The position numbers were made by a program, and so were the translations under genes. Source: Muribaculum sp. (lineage in GTDB: Bacteria > Bacteroidota > Bacteroidia > Bacteroidales > Muribaculaceae). From it: a DNA stretch of 64,000 nucleotides. The stretch is taken from contig JAMPAZ010000001.1 of assembly GCA_023666965.1 (NCBI GenBank), forward strand, positions 1,072,853-1,136,852, given 5' to 3'. The notes under the pieces were generated by a model. That model was not told where the DNA came from, did no database searches, and worked only from the letters and a program-made list of their open reading frames with translations. Positions 55,351-64,000 of this stretch are shown in pieces (the first letter of the stretch is position 1; the number at the start of each line of letters is the position of its first letter).

Positions 55351-55821
55351 ATGGCAAAGGAGATAGAGCGTAAATTTTTAGTGAGGAATGATTCCTTTAA
55401 GGCTCTTGCTTCCGACGCGGTGCGTATCAGGCAGGGCTATCTCTCGACCGACAAAAGGGCTGTGGTTCGTGTGAGAATCAAGGGTGAACAAGCATTTTTG
55501 ACCGTAAAGGGAGAAAATGTGGGGGCGGTACGCGATGAGTGGGAATATTCAATTCCAAAGAATGATGCGACGGATATGTTGAGCCGACTTTCAGTCGGTG
55601 TCGTAGTGGATAAGACTCGCTATATCGTCGAGTTTGGAGGTAATGTGTGGGAAATTGATGAATTCCATTCCCCGGTCAAAGGTCTCACCGTGGCTGAAAT
55701 AGAATTGAGAAATGATAATCAGAGCTTTGCAATTCCTCCGTTTGTCGGAGAAGAGGTGACGGGCGATCCACGATACTATAATTCAAACATAGCTCGTTTC
55801 GGATCCCTAACGGATATCTAA
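55351..55821 (+). CDS. CYTH-domain triphosphatase-like protein
   Basis: A 156-residue cytosolic protein with the CYTH (triphosphate tunnel metalloenzyme) fold. The signature ExExK is present as EIERKFLV, followed by VRIRQGYLS, VRVRIKG and LTVKGE with alternating basic residues lining the tunnel, and the acidic DEFHSPVKGLTVAEIEL at the end. Small bacterial members hydrolyse inorganic triphosphate or nucleoside triphosphates. Its 3' end overlaps the convergent queE by 15 bp. Confidence 0.9.
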   Translation: MAKEIERKFLVRNDSFKALASDAVRIRQGYLSTDKRAVVRVRIKGEQAFLTVKGENVGAVRDEWEYSIPKNDATDMLSRLSVGVVVDKTRYIVEFGGNVWEIDEFHSPVKGLTVAEIELRNDNQSFAIPPFVGEEVTGDPRYYNSNIARFGSLTDI

Positions 55822-56397
55822 TATCTTGTGAAGTTGTAGCGAGAGTCGCCATTCGGGGTGTTTAAGGCAAAAATCCATTGATTCGGTAACTAATTTACTG
55901 TTTTTAGCGGCATCTCCAGTGTCGCAAGGCTGTATGGTACGGGACTTGGCTTTTATGGCAGTATATCGGGTCGGGTCATTTTGACCGGTATATACGATTT
56001 TTAGTTCGTCACATTCGGGGATGACAATGTCTGCACCTGTACAGAAACTGTCTTTTGGCGACAAGACAACGTAATCTATCCCGTCGGGTAGGAGATGTGT
56101 GCCGTTAGTCTCAATGGCGATTTCAAAACCATTTTCTTTTAAAAGAGTCACTAAGCCGGAGTCGATAAACAATGAAGGTTCTCCGCCGGTCAACACTACA
56201 AACTTGCTTGGACATAGACTTGCGTCGTGCACAATCTCTTCTGCAGAGAGCATATATCCTTCCTGATGGTCTGTGTCGCAAAACGGACATGACAAATTGC
56301 ATCCGCTGAATCGGACAAATACAGCCGGGCGTCCGGCATTAACGCCTTCACCTTGCAGGCTGTAGAATATTTCGTTGATTCGGTAGCGTTTCATCAT
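55807..56397 (-). CDS. queE: 7-carboxy-7-deazaguanine synthase
   Basis: Radical-SAM enzyme of queuosine/7-deazaguanine synthesis making CDG from CPH4. The 196-residue protein has SLQGEGVNAGRPAVFVRFSG and the Fe-S ligands C33, C37, C40 in CNLSCPFCDT, then LTGGEPSLF and IETNGTH. It follows queD with a four-base overlap (ATGA), so the pathway genes are coupled. Confidence 0.96.
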   Translation of the reverse strand: MMKRYRINEIFYSLQGEGVNAGRPAVFVRFSGCNLSCPFCDTDHQEGYMLSAEEIVHDASLCPSKFVVLTGGEPSLFIDSGLVTLLKENGFEIAIETNGTHLLPDGIDYVVLSPKDSFCTGADIVIPECDELKIVYTGQNDPTRYTAIKAKSRTIQPCDTGDAAKNSKLVTESMDFCLKHPEWRLSLQLHKILDIR

Positions 56398-56753
56398 GCG
56401 AATGGTTCGGTCGCTGTATCGTCGTCTATAACGTACATGGCTTCATTCCCTTCCGACTCTTGAACAATGGCTTTGTAGCATTCCGGAATCTGTTCGACAA
56501 CCCAACGAGCCATGTTTTCTGCCGTGGGATTGAAGGGAAGCAAGTCGTTTAAAAGTCCATGGTCAAGAACTCCGTGGATTATTTGCTTTATATGGGTAAA
56601 ATCACAGACCATGCCGTCGTGATTTAATTCCTTGCTACGGCAGAATACTGTAATAATCCAATTATGTCCGTGAATTTTTGAGCATTTGCTGTCGTAGCTG
56701 AGCGTAAGCGAGTGTGCGGCGGATATTTCCATCCGCTTTTTAACGTAGAACAT
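56394..56753 (-). CDS. queD: 6-carboxytetrahydropterin synthase
   Basis: Zinc enzyme converting 7,8-dihydroneopterin triphosphate to CPH4 for queuosine. In 119 residues the zinc histidines are seen in ISAAHSL and KIHGHNW, and the catalytic part in LLPFNPTAENMARWV and an ending QESEGNEAMY. Its ATG shares one base with the rlmD stop (TAATG), and it overlaps queE by four bases. Confidence 0.95.
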   Translation of the reverse strand: MFYVKKRMEISAAHSLTLSYDSKCSKIHGHNWIITVFCRSKELNHDGMVCDFTHIKQIIHGVLDHGLLNDLLPFNPTAENMARWVVEQIPECYKAIVQESEGNEAMYVIDDDTATEPFA

Positions 56754-58186
56754 TATGCATTATCCTCCTTTCCGTTGTCGCGAAGCGATAATGATACGAC
56801 GTTTTCTACGTGGGCTGTATGTGGAAACATATCGACAGGCTGGATGGCTTCGATTTTGTACTTAGTGTCGAGCAGTGAGAGATCTCTGGCCTGAGTTGCA
56901 GGATTACAGCTGACGTAAACTATTCTGTTTGGTTCGGCATTAAGAATGACCTTAACTACATCTTCATGCATTCCTGCGCGTGGCGGATCCACAATTATGA
57001 CATCCGGACGGCCGTGTTGTTCGATGAAAGAGTCGGTGAGAACATCTTTCATGTCGCCCGCAAAAAACAATGTGTTTGTTAATCCATTGACTTTGGCATT
57101 GATTTTGGCATCTTCGATTGCTTCCGGGACATATTCAATTCCGATTACTTTACGGGCGTTTTTTGCTATGAAATTCGCAATCGTGCCGGTGCCGGTATAA
57201 AGGTCGTAGACCAATTCTTTTCCTGTAAGCTTAGCAAACTGCCTGGCCACAGAGTATAGTTTGTGGGCCTGCAAGGAGTTGGTCTGGTAGAAAGATTTCG
57301 GACCGATTCTGAATGTCAAGCCCTCCATGTTCTCTTCGATATAGTCACGTCCGGCAAATGTTATGATTTCTTGATCGGCGATGGTGTCATTAACCTTAGT
57401 GTTTATGACATACATTAAAGAGGTGATTTGAGGAAACTCGTTCTTTACGGCTGTAAGAAGTGTGGATATGGCTTCGGGGTTGTCTTCGCCAAATGACATT
57501 ACTGCCATAGTTTCTCCCGTGGACGTAATTCTTATCATCAGTGTGCGAAGGAGTCCGTGCTGTTCGCGTAAATCGTAAAAGGTGTATCCATGTTCCTTGC
57601 CGAAGTTCTTGATAAAGACACGGAGTTTGTTCCCAAAGTCGGCTTGGAGATGGCATCGGTTTATGTCAAGCACTTTGTCGAATGCACCTGGAATGTGAAA
57701 ACCGGCGGCATTTCGATCCGGAAAATCTTCACCGCTTTCGAGCTGTTCAAAAGTGAGCCACATTTTATTTGAAAAAGTGTACTCCATCTTGTTACGGTAT
57801 TCCCATATATTGTCGGATCCAATTATGGGTGATATTTGAGGCGCATCAACTTTTGCGATACGCGTGATGGCATCTTCGACTTGACGCTGTTTGCAGCTTA
57901 GTTGAAACTCGTATGGGAGATGCTGCCATCGGCATCCTCCGCAAACTGTAAAGTGCTCGCATTTAGGAATGACTCTCAGCTCGCTTGGCTTATGAATAAC
58001 AGTCACTCTGCCGTCGGCATAATTCTTCTTTTTCTTTGTCAGTTTGATGTCGACAATGTCGCCGGGAGCACCGAATGGCACAAAAACGACCATTCCATCT
58101 ACTCTTGCCAATGCGTTTCCTTCGGCCGCAACATCTGAAATCTCTACTTGCTCCAATACAGGAAGCTCTTTGCGTTTACGTGACAA
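56753..58186 (-). CDS. rlmD: 23S rRNA (uracil-C5)-methyltransferase, RlmD/RumA-type
   Basis: SAM-dependent m5U methyltransferase with an Fe-S cluster. The 477-residue protein has an N-terminal TRAM domain (ISDVAAEGNALARVDGMVVF), cluster-type cysteines (CEHFTVCGGCRWQHL), the SAM site LVYDLYTGTGTIANFIA, DPPRAGMHEDVV, and the nucleophile region VYVSCNPATQARDL. Sequence alone does not separate the U747 from the U1939 (or tRNA U54) specificity, so the symbol is provisional. First gene of the rlmD-queD-queE unit. Confidence 0.88.
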   Translation of the reverse strand: MSRKRKELPVLEQVEISDVAAEGNALARVDGMVVFVPFGAPGDIVDIKLTKKKKNYADGRVTVIHKPSELRVIPKCEHFTVCGGCRWQHLPYEFQLSCKQRQVEDAITRIAKVDAPQISPIIGSDNIWEYRNKMEYTFSNKMWLTFEQLESGEDFPDRNAAGFHIPGAFDKVLDINRCHLQADFGNKLRVFIKNFGKEHGYTFYDLREQHGLLRTLMIRITSTGETMAVMSFGEDNPEAISTLLTAVKNEFPQITSLMYVINTKVNDTIADQEIITFAGRDYIEENMEGLTFRIGPKSFYQTNSLQAHKLYSVARQFAKLTGKELVYDLYTGTGTIANFIAKNARKVIGIEYVPEAIEDAKINAKVNGLTNTLFFAGDMKDVLTDSFIEQHGRPDVIIVDPPRAGMHEDVVKVILNAEPNRIVYVSCNPATQARDLSLLDTKYKIEAIQPVDMFPHTAHVENVVSLSLRDNGKEDNA

Positions 58187-58326
58187 AATCTGCTATCTTT
58201 TTTAGGTTATATGTTGCAAAATTACAATTACTTTTTCACTCATGGAAATATGGCGTGCCATTTTTGAGATAACTGAACCATTTAAGCCAATGTCGCGTTA
58301 TATTAGCGAAACTAAATATTACTGAT

Positions 58327-58623
58327 ATGAGCGAATTTAACAATATCATTAAAGAGAGCAAGCCGACATTGGTCGATTTTTTTGCGACTTGGTGCGGACC
58401 GTGCAAGATGATGCATCCTATATTGGAAAAATTGAAGGAGAAAGTCGGTGACTCTGTCTCCATCATTAAGATAGATGTCGATAAGAATCAGGAATTGTCA
58501 GCACAATTCCGAGTTCAGTCGGTTCCGACCTTAATAATATTTAAGGAGGGAGAAGTTAAGTGGAGAGCCGCCGGTGTACATAGTGCCGAAGACCTTGAAG
58601 CTAAACTTAAAGAATTTATATAG
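58327..58623 (+). CDS. trxA: Thioredoxin
   Basis: A 98-residue disulfide reductase with the active site WCGPCKMMHP and cis-Pro in RVQSVPTLIIF. It begins 140 bp after the divergent rlmD start and ends before a strong hairpin shared with the convergent transporter gene. No signal peptide, so it is cytosolic. Confidence 0.96.
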   Translation: MSEFNNIIKESKPTLVDFFATWCGPCKMMHPILEKLKEKVGDSVSIIKIDVDKNQELSAQFRVQSVPTLIIFKEGEVKWRAAGVHSAEDLEAKLKEFI

Positions 58624-58659
58624 ATCGAATTTCTAACCTTATATAGATTCACTTAGGAA

Positions 58660-58700
58660 GCATAAATGCCCGATGGACAGTCTCCATCGGGCATTTATGC
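58660..58700. terminator. Bidirectional terminator between trxA and the AspT-like gene
   Basis: An 18-bp perfect stem (58660-58677 with 58683-58700) around a 5-nt loop separates two convergent genes, with TTTTA on the plus side. It can end transcripts from both directions. Confidence 0.85.
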
Positions 58701-58723
58701 TTTTATTCGTTGGACGCTGATGA

Positions 58724-60403
58724 TTATGAAAGACAGAGCACCAATACTTGAGCGGCAACTATGCGCAAGAACATCGTCAACGGATATACGGTCGAGTAGG
58801 CTACAGCCGGAGAGTCGTTTCCAGTGCTGTTGCTGGCGTAAGCCAGTGCCGGAGGATCTGTCATGCCGCCACTAAACAGACCCATTATGGTGAGGAGGTT
58901 AATTTTGTAGACTGCACGTGCAATCACCCCGACTACAAGCAGTGGGACGACGGTGATGATGAATCCCCAAATCACCCACCACATACCGGTGTAATTGAAC
59001 ACCGTTGAAGCAAAGTTGGCACCTGAAGCAATTCCTACCGAGGCAAGGAACAGACAGATTCCTATTTCTCGCATCATCAGGGAGGCTGCAGATGATGTGT
59101 ATGTTACAAGTTTGATTTTATATCCGAAGCGACTTATAAGTATTGCTACAACGAGTGGCCCTCCTGCCAAACCTAATTTCATCGGCACGCTGACACCGGG
59201 GAATGCGATAGGGATTGACCCAACCACTATTCCGAAGAAAATACCGATAAACAGGGTTATCATGTTTGGTTGGTTGAGTCGCTTGACCGCGTTGCCCATG
59301 CGCTCGGCGAGACGCTGAATGTCAGCTTCGTGTCCGACAACGGTTATTCTGTCGCCCATTTGCAGACGCAGGCCTGGTGATGCGAGCAGGTCAACACCGG
59401 CGCGGTTGACGCGAGTGGCATTCAGCTGATAACCCATGTGAAGTCGAAGCGACCCTAAAGCGACACCGTTAAACTGACTCTTGGTGATCAGTATTCGTCG
59501 AGAGATAACCGGGCTGGGTATCGACTCCCAGTCCATCTCCTCTTCGGGGCCTACGACAGCTTTAAAACGTTCCTCGTCTTGTGCAGACATTACCGTATAG
59601 AGATAGTCTCCGACATGAAGTGTCGTCTTAGAGGTAGGTATTATAACGTTGCCCTCGGCATCCTTAAGCCTTGAAATGACGAAATTGCACGTTATGACTT
59701 CGTGTAGTTGCATCAAGTTCATTCCGTCGATTAGCGGATTGGTGACTTTCAGAGTGATAATGTGTGGCTTTAACTGGCTGTTTGCGGTCTCTTCGTCAAT
59801 TTGTCGTATTTCGTCATCAATCTTTATTCCGAAGACAGCCCGGATAATAAGCATTGAGAGTATTATGCCGATGACACCGAGGGGATAGGCGGCAGCATAT
59901 CCCATCGCCATTTCTTCCGATTGTGCGTAAGCATTGGGGCCGACTTGTAGGGCCGCTTGTTGGGCGGCTCCAAGCCCGGGAGTATTGGTTACGGCGCCGG
60001 ACATTATTCCTACTAAAGCTGATATTGATGTGTGGCCGTCGATATAAAAGATGGCCAAGACAATGGCAACATTCAGCAAAATGGTCAAAGAAGCCAGGCC
60101 GTTTAAGCGCATACCGCCTTTTTTAAATGAAGAGAAGAAACCCGGGCCGACCTGCAGACCGATAGAAAATATAAATAATATTAAACCGAATTCTCGTGCG
60201 AAATGAAGTACTTCACCGTTTACGATATAGCCGAAGTGTCCCATTATAAGTCCCATAAACAATACGAACGTCACGCCGAGGGATACTCCACAGATTTTTA
60301 ACTTTCCAAGAAATACGCCTACTGCAATGACAAACGAATATAGGACAATCGTACTTGCAAGTGATACATTGCCCGGCGCAAGAAGTTGCTGTATCCAATC
60401 CAT
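58724..60403 (-). CDS. AspT/YidE-family transporter
   Basis: A 559-residue inner-membrane protein with two similar hydrophobic halves, joined by two cytoplasmic RCK_C (TrkA-C) domains at ~210-390. The duplicated helix motifs are seen as SGAVTNTPGLGAAQQA in the first half and GLFSGGMTDPPALAYASN in the second, typical of the aspartate:alanine exchanger family. RCK_C domains include NFVISRLKDAEGNVIIP and LRLQMGDRITVVGHEADI. Substrates of bacterial YidE-type proteins remain largely unknown. Confidence 0.92.
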   Translation of the reverse strand: MDWIQQLLAPGNVSLASTIVLYSFVIAVGVFLGKLKICGVSLGVTFVLFMGLIMGHFGYIVNGEVLHFAREFGLILFIFSIGLQVGPGFFSSFKKGGMRLNGLASLTILLNVAIVLAIFYIDGHTSISALVGIMSGAVTNTPGLGAAQQAALQVGPNAYAQSEEMAMGYAAAYPLGVIGIILSMLIIRAVFGIKIDDEIRQIDEETANSQLKPHIITLKVTNPLIDGMNLMQLHEVITCNFVISRLKDAEGNVIIPTSKTTLHVGDYLYTVMSAQDEERFKAVVGPEEEMDWESIPSPVISRRILITKSQFNGVALGSLRLHMGYQLNATRVNRAGVDLLASPGLRLQMGDRITVVGHEADIQRLAERMGNAVKRLNQPNMITLFIGIFFGIVVGSIPIAFPGVSVPMKLGLAGGPLVVAILISRFGYKIKLVTYTSSAASLMMREIGICLFLASVGIASGANFASTVFNYTGMWWVIWGFIITVVPLLVVGVIARAVYKINLLTIMGLFSGGMTDPPALAYASNSTGNDSPAVAYSTVYPLTMFLRIVAAQVLVLCLS

Positions 60404-60562
60404 AATTTAATCGTTAAATGGTTTAAATTACATTCCTCTTCGCAATTTTGTGGCTCTTGAAGCAGAATTGCAATCGTTCCTTTTTCCGAGCGCAAAGTTA
60501 CGACTAATTTCTTTAATTCGTGTAGTTTTGATATGTCAAATGCTTTGAAAAAAATAGTGCGG

Positions 60563-61222
60563 TTAGCATGATTGCTCAGCGATGTCCAATATCTCGGACG
60601 GATTTTGCACAATATGGTCGGCATAGTATGACTTCAATTCGCTTACGGGCCTGAACCCCCAGGTCACACCTACGGATTCGACACACGCTCTGCGTGCTGT
60701 CTCCATGTCGACCCCGGAATCGCCTACATATAATACGTCGGATTTTGGGGTTGGGGAGCATGAAAGTATTTCAAACACGATGGATGGATCCGGTTTGACG
60801 GGGATGCCCTCCTTTTGTCCCATTACTGCACTCCATTCAATATTCGGGAAATAGTGTCGGATAAGTTTGACCACCGCTTCGTGATATTTATTTGAAGCAA
60901 CGGCCACTTTTATGCCGGCACTTTGAAGCTGTTGGAGCAATTCCGGGATGCCGGGATAGGGTGAAGAATGGTCGGTACAGTGGTTGTCGTAGTATTGAGT
61001 GAATACTGTGCGCAGTTTTTCAATCTGTTCATCCGTGTCCATTCCGGAGGGAAGGGCTCGTTGGAGCAGTTTGCGCACACCATTTCCGACCATGGAAGGA
61101 TATGCCGCGAGTGGATGAGTCGGGAATCCGAGTGTGGTCAGAGCATAGTTTGTTGCCATGCCAAGGTCGTCTATAGTGTTTAAGAGCGTACCGTCGAGGT
61201 CGAATATTACTAATTGTTTCAT
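60563..61222 (-). CDS. gph: Phosphoglycolate phosphatase-like HAD hydrolase
   Basis: A 219-residue cytosolic HAD enzyme: motif I DLDGTLLNT, motif II VASNKYHEAV, motif III with the Lys in IPVKPDPSIVFE, motif IV VLYVGDSGVDMETARRA. The cap and length fit Gph, which salvages 2-phosphoglycolate from DNA 3' ends, but close relatives act on other sugar phosphates. It sits 19 bp after the BamA-like gene on the same strand. Confidence 0.85.
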   Translation of the reverse strand: MKQLVIFDLDGTLLNTIDDLGMATNYALTTLGFPTHPLAAYPSMVGNGVRKLLQRALPSGMDTDEQIEKLRTVFTQYYDNHCTDHSSPYPGIPELLQQLQSAGIKVAVASNKYHEAVVKLIRHYFPNIEWSAVMGQKEGIPVKPDPSIVFEILSCSPTPKSDVLYVGDSGVDMETARRACVESVGVTWGFRPVSELKSYYADHIVQNPSEILDIAEQSC

Positions 61223-61241
61223 ATAATTTAATCAATGGTGT

Positions 61242-63605
61242 TTAGAATGGATATCCGACAGAGAAGTGGAATGTGGCATCGCGGCTCCATTTAAAGTGTG
61301 TCAGAGGCCATCTTTCCTGTCCGTGTGCCGGATTATACGCTTTGAATCCGAGGTCGAGCCTAAGAAGGAAGTAAGTGAAATCAAGTCTTATTCCGCATCC
61401 GTAGGCGAATGCTATTTGTTCGTAGAACCGGTTGAACTTGAACATTCCTCCGGGCTGATTCTCATAATTGTGGATTGTCCATATATTTCCTGCATCTACA
61501 AAAAGTCCGCCTTCCATCACCCAAAACAGCTTGGCCCGGTATTCAAGACTTAAATCGAGACGAATGTCGCCGCACTGGTTAATGAAGTCGGTCATTGAAT
61601 TTCGCGAGCTATAGCTTCCGGGACCGAGAGTTCTTACACCCCAACCTCTGACACTGTTGGCTCCTCCGGCATAAAAACGCTTTTCAAAAGGTAGCATGGA
61701 AGAGTTGCCGTAGGGTACGCCGATTCCCATTCCAGCGTGGAATGCTAAGGCATTTCTGGGATTGAAATTGTGCGTAAACGTATAATCGGCATCGGCCTTT
61801 ACATATTGAGCGTATTGGATGCCGAAGACCTTGTATGCGCCGTCGCTCCTTTTTTGACCTATAGCTTTTGAAATCAAGTAAAGGAGATTTCCTGCGGTTT
61901 CGGCATTGGCTCTGATAGTAAATATATTTCTTTGGAATCTTTTCTTATTATAGTCAGATCCGCTCGGAATACGTTTGTTGGTACGGTAGAATGAATATCC
62001 GTCGCGCATTATGAAGTGGTCTTCGTAGCTGTATCTAAGCAGAGGATTAGACGGTGCGATTTGGTCCAAGAAATTGAGGGTGCTTTTAGGCAGATATACG
62101 TAATTGATGTCGATAAGATCAAATCGATGGCGAATGTTGTTGATACGGTATGACCAATGGTATTTCCATGCCGCTCCGGCAATAATGCGTGTGTATTCAG
62201 GTCTTTCCTGGTAATTTAGAGAGACTGAAAACTCGGTAGAGGCTTTAATACGGCGCTTAAGGTCGTAAGACAAGAATGGAGCTTCAAACTTAGGGAAGGT
62301 TATTCCGACTTCTCCTGCATACTCCATGTAGCGGTTGTTGATGAGTCCATTGAAATCTCCCGACAGGCTTTCGTAGCTTGTCCTGAATTTTGCGGTCAAT
62401 AGTTCCGAACCATGTGCGAGATTGCGGTGCTGGTATGTAAGGCCTACACCAAAGCCTAAGTCACCTTCAGAATTTGTGCCTTCCAATTCAAGGGAGACTC
62501 CTTGCTTTTTCCCGCGAGTGAGCAATATGTATGCATCGAGCCAATCTTTTCCATCGGCGTTTCCGACTTGCCTCATTTCGATGTTTGTATATCGGATTAT
62601 GCCAAGTCGGCCTAATGCTTCGTAAGTTTGGTTTACTTCTCGATCGGTATAAATTTTACCAGGAACTATGCGGTTTGCTTCGTATAACGCAGACGGTTCC
62701 AAATAGTGGTCGTTACCGTACAGTACGGAAATGTTTTTGTATCTGATGGAGTCGCGCGAGTCAAATGTCGCCTTACCGTAGTCGGTGCTTGGGTTATAGT
62801 CAGTGACAAATATTATATTCCTCACGTAGTAGACTTTATGCTTGTCAGGCTGGGTTGTGGAATCGGGCAATGACCCTTGTCGGATGACCGGAGGCCTGAC
62901 ATTTAAAGTGAGGTTGACATCTTTCGCGTTTGTCGCAGTGTCGGCACTATATGTGACGTACTGTTTGTTGAAGGTATAGTAACCTCTATTGCGCAGTATT
63001 TCTGCAATGTTGGTACGCTCTTCCTCCAGCACGTTGCGATCCAGCAAATCACCCGGTTTAATCTGTGTAGCTCTGCGCTCACGGAGAATTATATTGGCAA
63101 TAGCCGTATCGGGAATGTTGTAGTCGACTGTGGCAATATAATGTGGTTTGCCTGTGGTGATGGTATATTTAACGTCTATTTTTTTCTTTCTGGCATTAAT
63201 GAACGTATCGACATCGACAGTGGTCTCCAGAAATCCTTTGTTTATTAGAGCCTGGCGTAGCTGATTGGCCGAAGCGTCGGTCAGCTTTTCATCAAAAATT
63301 ACAGGGGGCTGGCCAATTTTACGAATCCATTTGTTATACCATTTAGTGCTGTCACGACCTGAAATGTTGTAAGTGGCCAATTGCAGTTTAAGAAACCCTA
63401 AAACTTTATGGTTAGGAGTCTGTCTGAGGTAATTGGTTAATTCTGAAGATGATATGTTCTCGTTGTCTTCAATGTCAATCTTTACTTCGTTGACCAAATA
63501 TTTTCCCTGCGGCACATGTTTTGTTGAGCTACATCCAACAATGAATATAGCAAGAATCAGAACTCCGAAATGCAGTAATAAACTCTTAATGTATTGGCTT
63601 ATCAT
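61242..63605 (-). CDS. BamA/TamA-family outer-membrane lipoprotein
   Basis: A 787-residue outer-membrane protein of the Omp85 superfamily. The ATG at 63605 gives a lipoprotein signal with lipobox FIVGCSS; the frame upstream is short and not conserved. POTRA-like repeats fill residues ~30-370, and the C-terminal ~400 residues form the 16-strand barrel, with the conserved VRGW sequence in GGANSVRGWGVRTLGPGSYS and an ending with a terminal aromatic (HFSVGYPF). Bacteroidetes have several such proteins besides BamA; this lipidated form is probably TamA/TamL-like. No tamB neighbour is in the window. Confidence 0.92.
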   Translation of the reverse strand: MISQYIKSLLLHFGVLILAIFIVGCSSTKHVPQGKYLVNEVKIDIEDNENISSSELTNYLRQTPNHKVLGFLKLQLATYNISGRDSTKWYNKWIRKIGQPPVIFDEKLTDASANQLRQALINKGFLETTVDVDTFINARKKKIDVKYTITTGKPHYIATVDYNIPDTAIANIILRERRATQIKPGDLLDRNVLEEERTNIAEILRNRGYYTFNKQYVTYSADTATNAKDVNLTLNVRPPVIRQGSLPDSTTQPDKHKVYYVRNIIFVTDYNPSTDYGKATFDSRDSIRYKNISVLYGNDHYLEPSALYEANRIVPGKIYTDREVNQTYEALGRLGIIRYTNIEMRQVGNADGKDWLDAYILLTRGKKQGVSLELEGTNSEGDLGFGVGLTYQHRNLAHGSELLTAKFRTSYESLSGDFNGLINNRYMEYAGEVGITFPKFEAPFLSYDLKRRIKASTEFSVSLNYQERPEYTRIIAGAAWKYHWSYRINNIRHRFDLIDINYVYLPKSTLNFLDQIAPSNPLLRYSYEDHFIMRDGYSFYRTNKRIPSGSDYNKKRFQRNIFTIRANAETAGNLLYLISKAIGQKRSDGAYKVFGIQYAQYVKADADYTFTHNFNPRNALAFHAGMGIGVPYGNSSMLPFEKRFYAGGANSVRGWGVRTLGPGSYSSRNSMTDFINQCGDIRLDLSLEYRAKLFWVMEGGLFVDAGNIWTIHNYENQPGGMFKFNRFYEQIAFAYGCGIRLDFTYFLLRLDLGFKAYNPAHGQERWPLTHFKWSRDATFHFSVGYPF

Positions 63606-63632
63606 AATGCAGGGGTGCCGAATTTGTTTAAT

Positions 63633-63676
63633 CGGCACTTGTCTTAAAAATCTGCATATTGCTAAGACAAGTGCCG
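63633..63676 (-). terminator. Perfect inverted repeat downstream of rho
   Basis: CGGCACTTGTCTTA (63633-63646) is the exact reverse complement of TAAGACAAGTGCCG (63663-63676). It follows the rho stop and precedes the outer-membrane protein start, so it probably ends the rho message; the tail after it on the minus strand is only mildly U-rich. Confidence 0.5.
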
Positions 63677-63725
63677 GTAAATGGTCGGGAAGGCGACACC
63701 TGGCTATGAGTGCATATTAAATCTA

Positions 63726-64000
63726 TTATGCATTCATAGATCGAAGCAACTCGTCGTTGTCGCGAGTCTTCTCCATTTGGTCGCGCATAAATTCCATGGC
63801 CTCGATGGAGGTTCGGTCGCTGAGATAACGACGCAGAATCCACATCCGTTGCAATGTCTCTGGACGAAGGAGCAGGTCATCGCGTCGGGTGCTGGATGCC
63901 ATGATGTCGACGGCCGGGAATATACGTTTGTTGGACAATTTTCTGTCGAGCTGTAGCTCCATGTTTCCAGTGCCTTTGAATTCTTCAAAAATCACTTCAT
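63726..64000 (-). CDS. rho: Transcription termination factor Rho (C-terminal end, partial)
   Basis: Only the last ~91 residues are in the window; the gene continues past position 64000. The sequence [20 protein letters not shown], followed by [17 protein letters not shown], is the conserved C-terminal part of the Rho hexameric helicase, including the Arg-containing R-loop area. The stop is at 63726-63728. Confidence 0.95.
   Translation of the reverse strand, partial: EVIFEEFKGTGNMELQLDRKLSNKRIFPAVDIMASSTRRDDLLLRPETLQRMWILRRYLSDRTSIEAMEFMRDQMEKTRDNDELLRSMNA

Noticed and set aside
1..64000. CRISPR arrays, rRNA genes, integrases or IS transposases
   Set aside because: No regularly spaced repeats, rRNA sequence or recombinase/transposase motifs were seen in the window.

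Overview
The window reads as a chromosomal segment from a gut-type Bacteroidales bacterium, most likely Muribaculaceae or a close relative. Evidence seen directly: an LpxC-FabZ fusion, a three-gene fumarate reductase/succinate dehydrogenase with a single cytochrome b subunit, a hisIE fusion, several Bacteroidetes-restricted families (DUF4494, DUF4861, DUF4465, DUF5715-like), type IX secretion (T9SS)-like C-terminal tails, a lack of Shine-Dalgarno sequences, and repeated promoters with the Bacteroidetes TAnnTTTG -7 box, often 19-21 bp after a TTG/TTTG -33 box. The order level is secure; the family level is inference.

Layout. 1-10 kb (mostly minus strand): tRNA-Ser(TGA), transketolase and a sugar MFS permease, a PLP-homeostasis protein with DUF4494, and the frdCAB operon. 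10-15 kb (plus): a lipoprotein with an M15-like zinc motif, a HAD phosphatase and aroB; then DUF177-rpmF-fabH. 15-21.4 kb: a large secreted multidomain glycosidase-like protein, an OmpA-type lipoprotein, an EamA permease, a small DUF6291-like protein and a secreted flavodoxin carrying a T9SS-like tail. 21.4-29.2 kb: an accessory polymorphic-toxin-like locus made of a small T9SS-sorted protein, a 2003-residue SpvB/FG-GAP/RHS protein ending in an HExxH zincin-like tip, then a barrel-like protein, a small lipoprotein and a duplicated gene-end scar. 29.3-38.7 kb: housekeeping tig, clpP-clpX-recQ, hisH-hisA-hisF-hisIE and an FtsE-type ATPase. 38.7-43.3 kb: a broken DUF4465 gene and a rhamnogalacturonan-degradation trio (DUF4861, GH105, PL11). 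43.6-51.5 kb: rplU-rpmA, an SDR oxidoreductase, phoH, purC, menG, and the lipid A genes lpxD, lpxC-fabZ, lpxA. 51.6-64 kb: DUF695, a DUF187-type glycosidase, PBP4, CYTH, queE-queD-rlmD, thioredoxin, an AspT/YidE-type transporter, phosphoglycolate phosphatase, a BamA/TamA-like lipoprotein and the C-terminal end of rho, cut by the window edge.

Two things stand out. First, the RHS-zincin locus looks like a modular secreted toxin with a replaceable tip, and a 43-bp scar downstream records earlier cassette rearrangement. Second, a hairpin-rich intergenic element occurs at four places (about 5.4-5.7, 15.1-15.3, 43.5-43.6 and 51.57-51.60 kb, the last only weakly related). The two full copies share an identical 34-nt hairpin, and a second stem differs between them by compensatory substitutions. 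All functional statements come from motif recognition; no database search was run.
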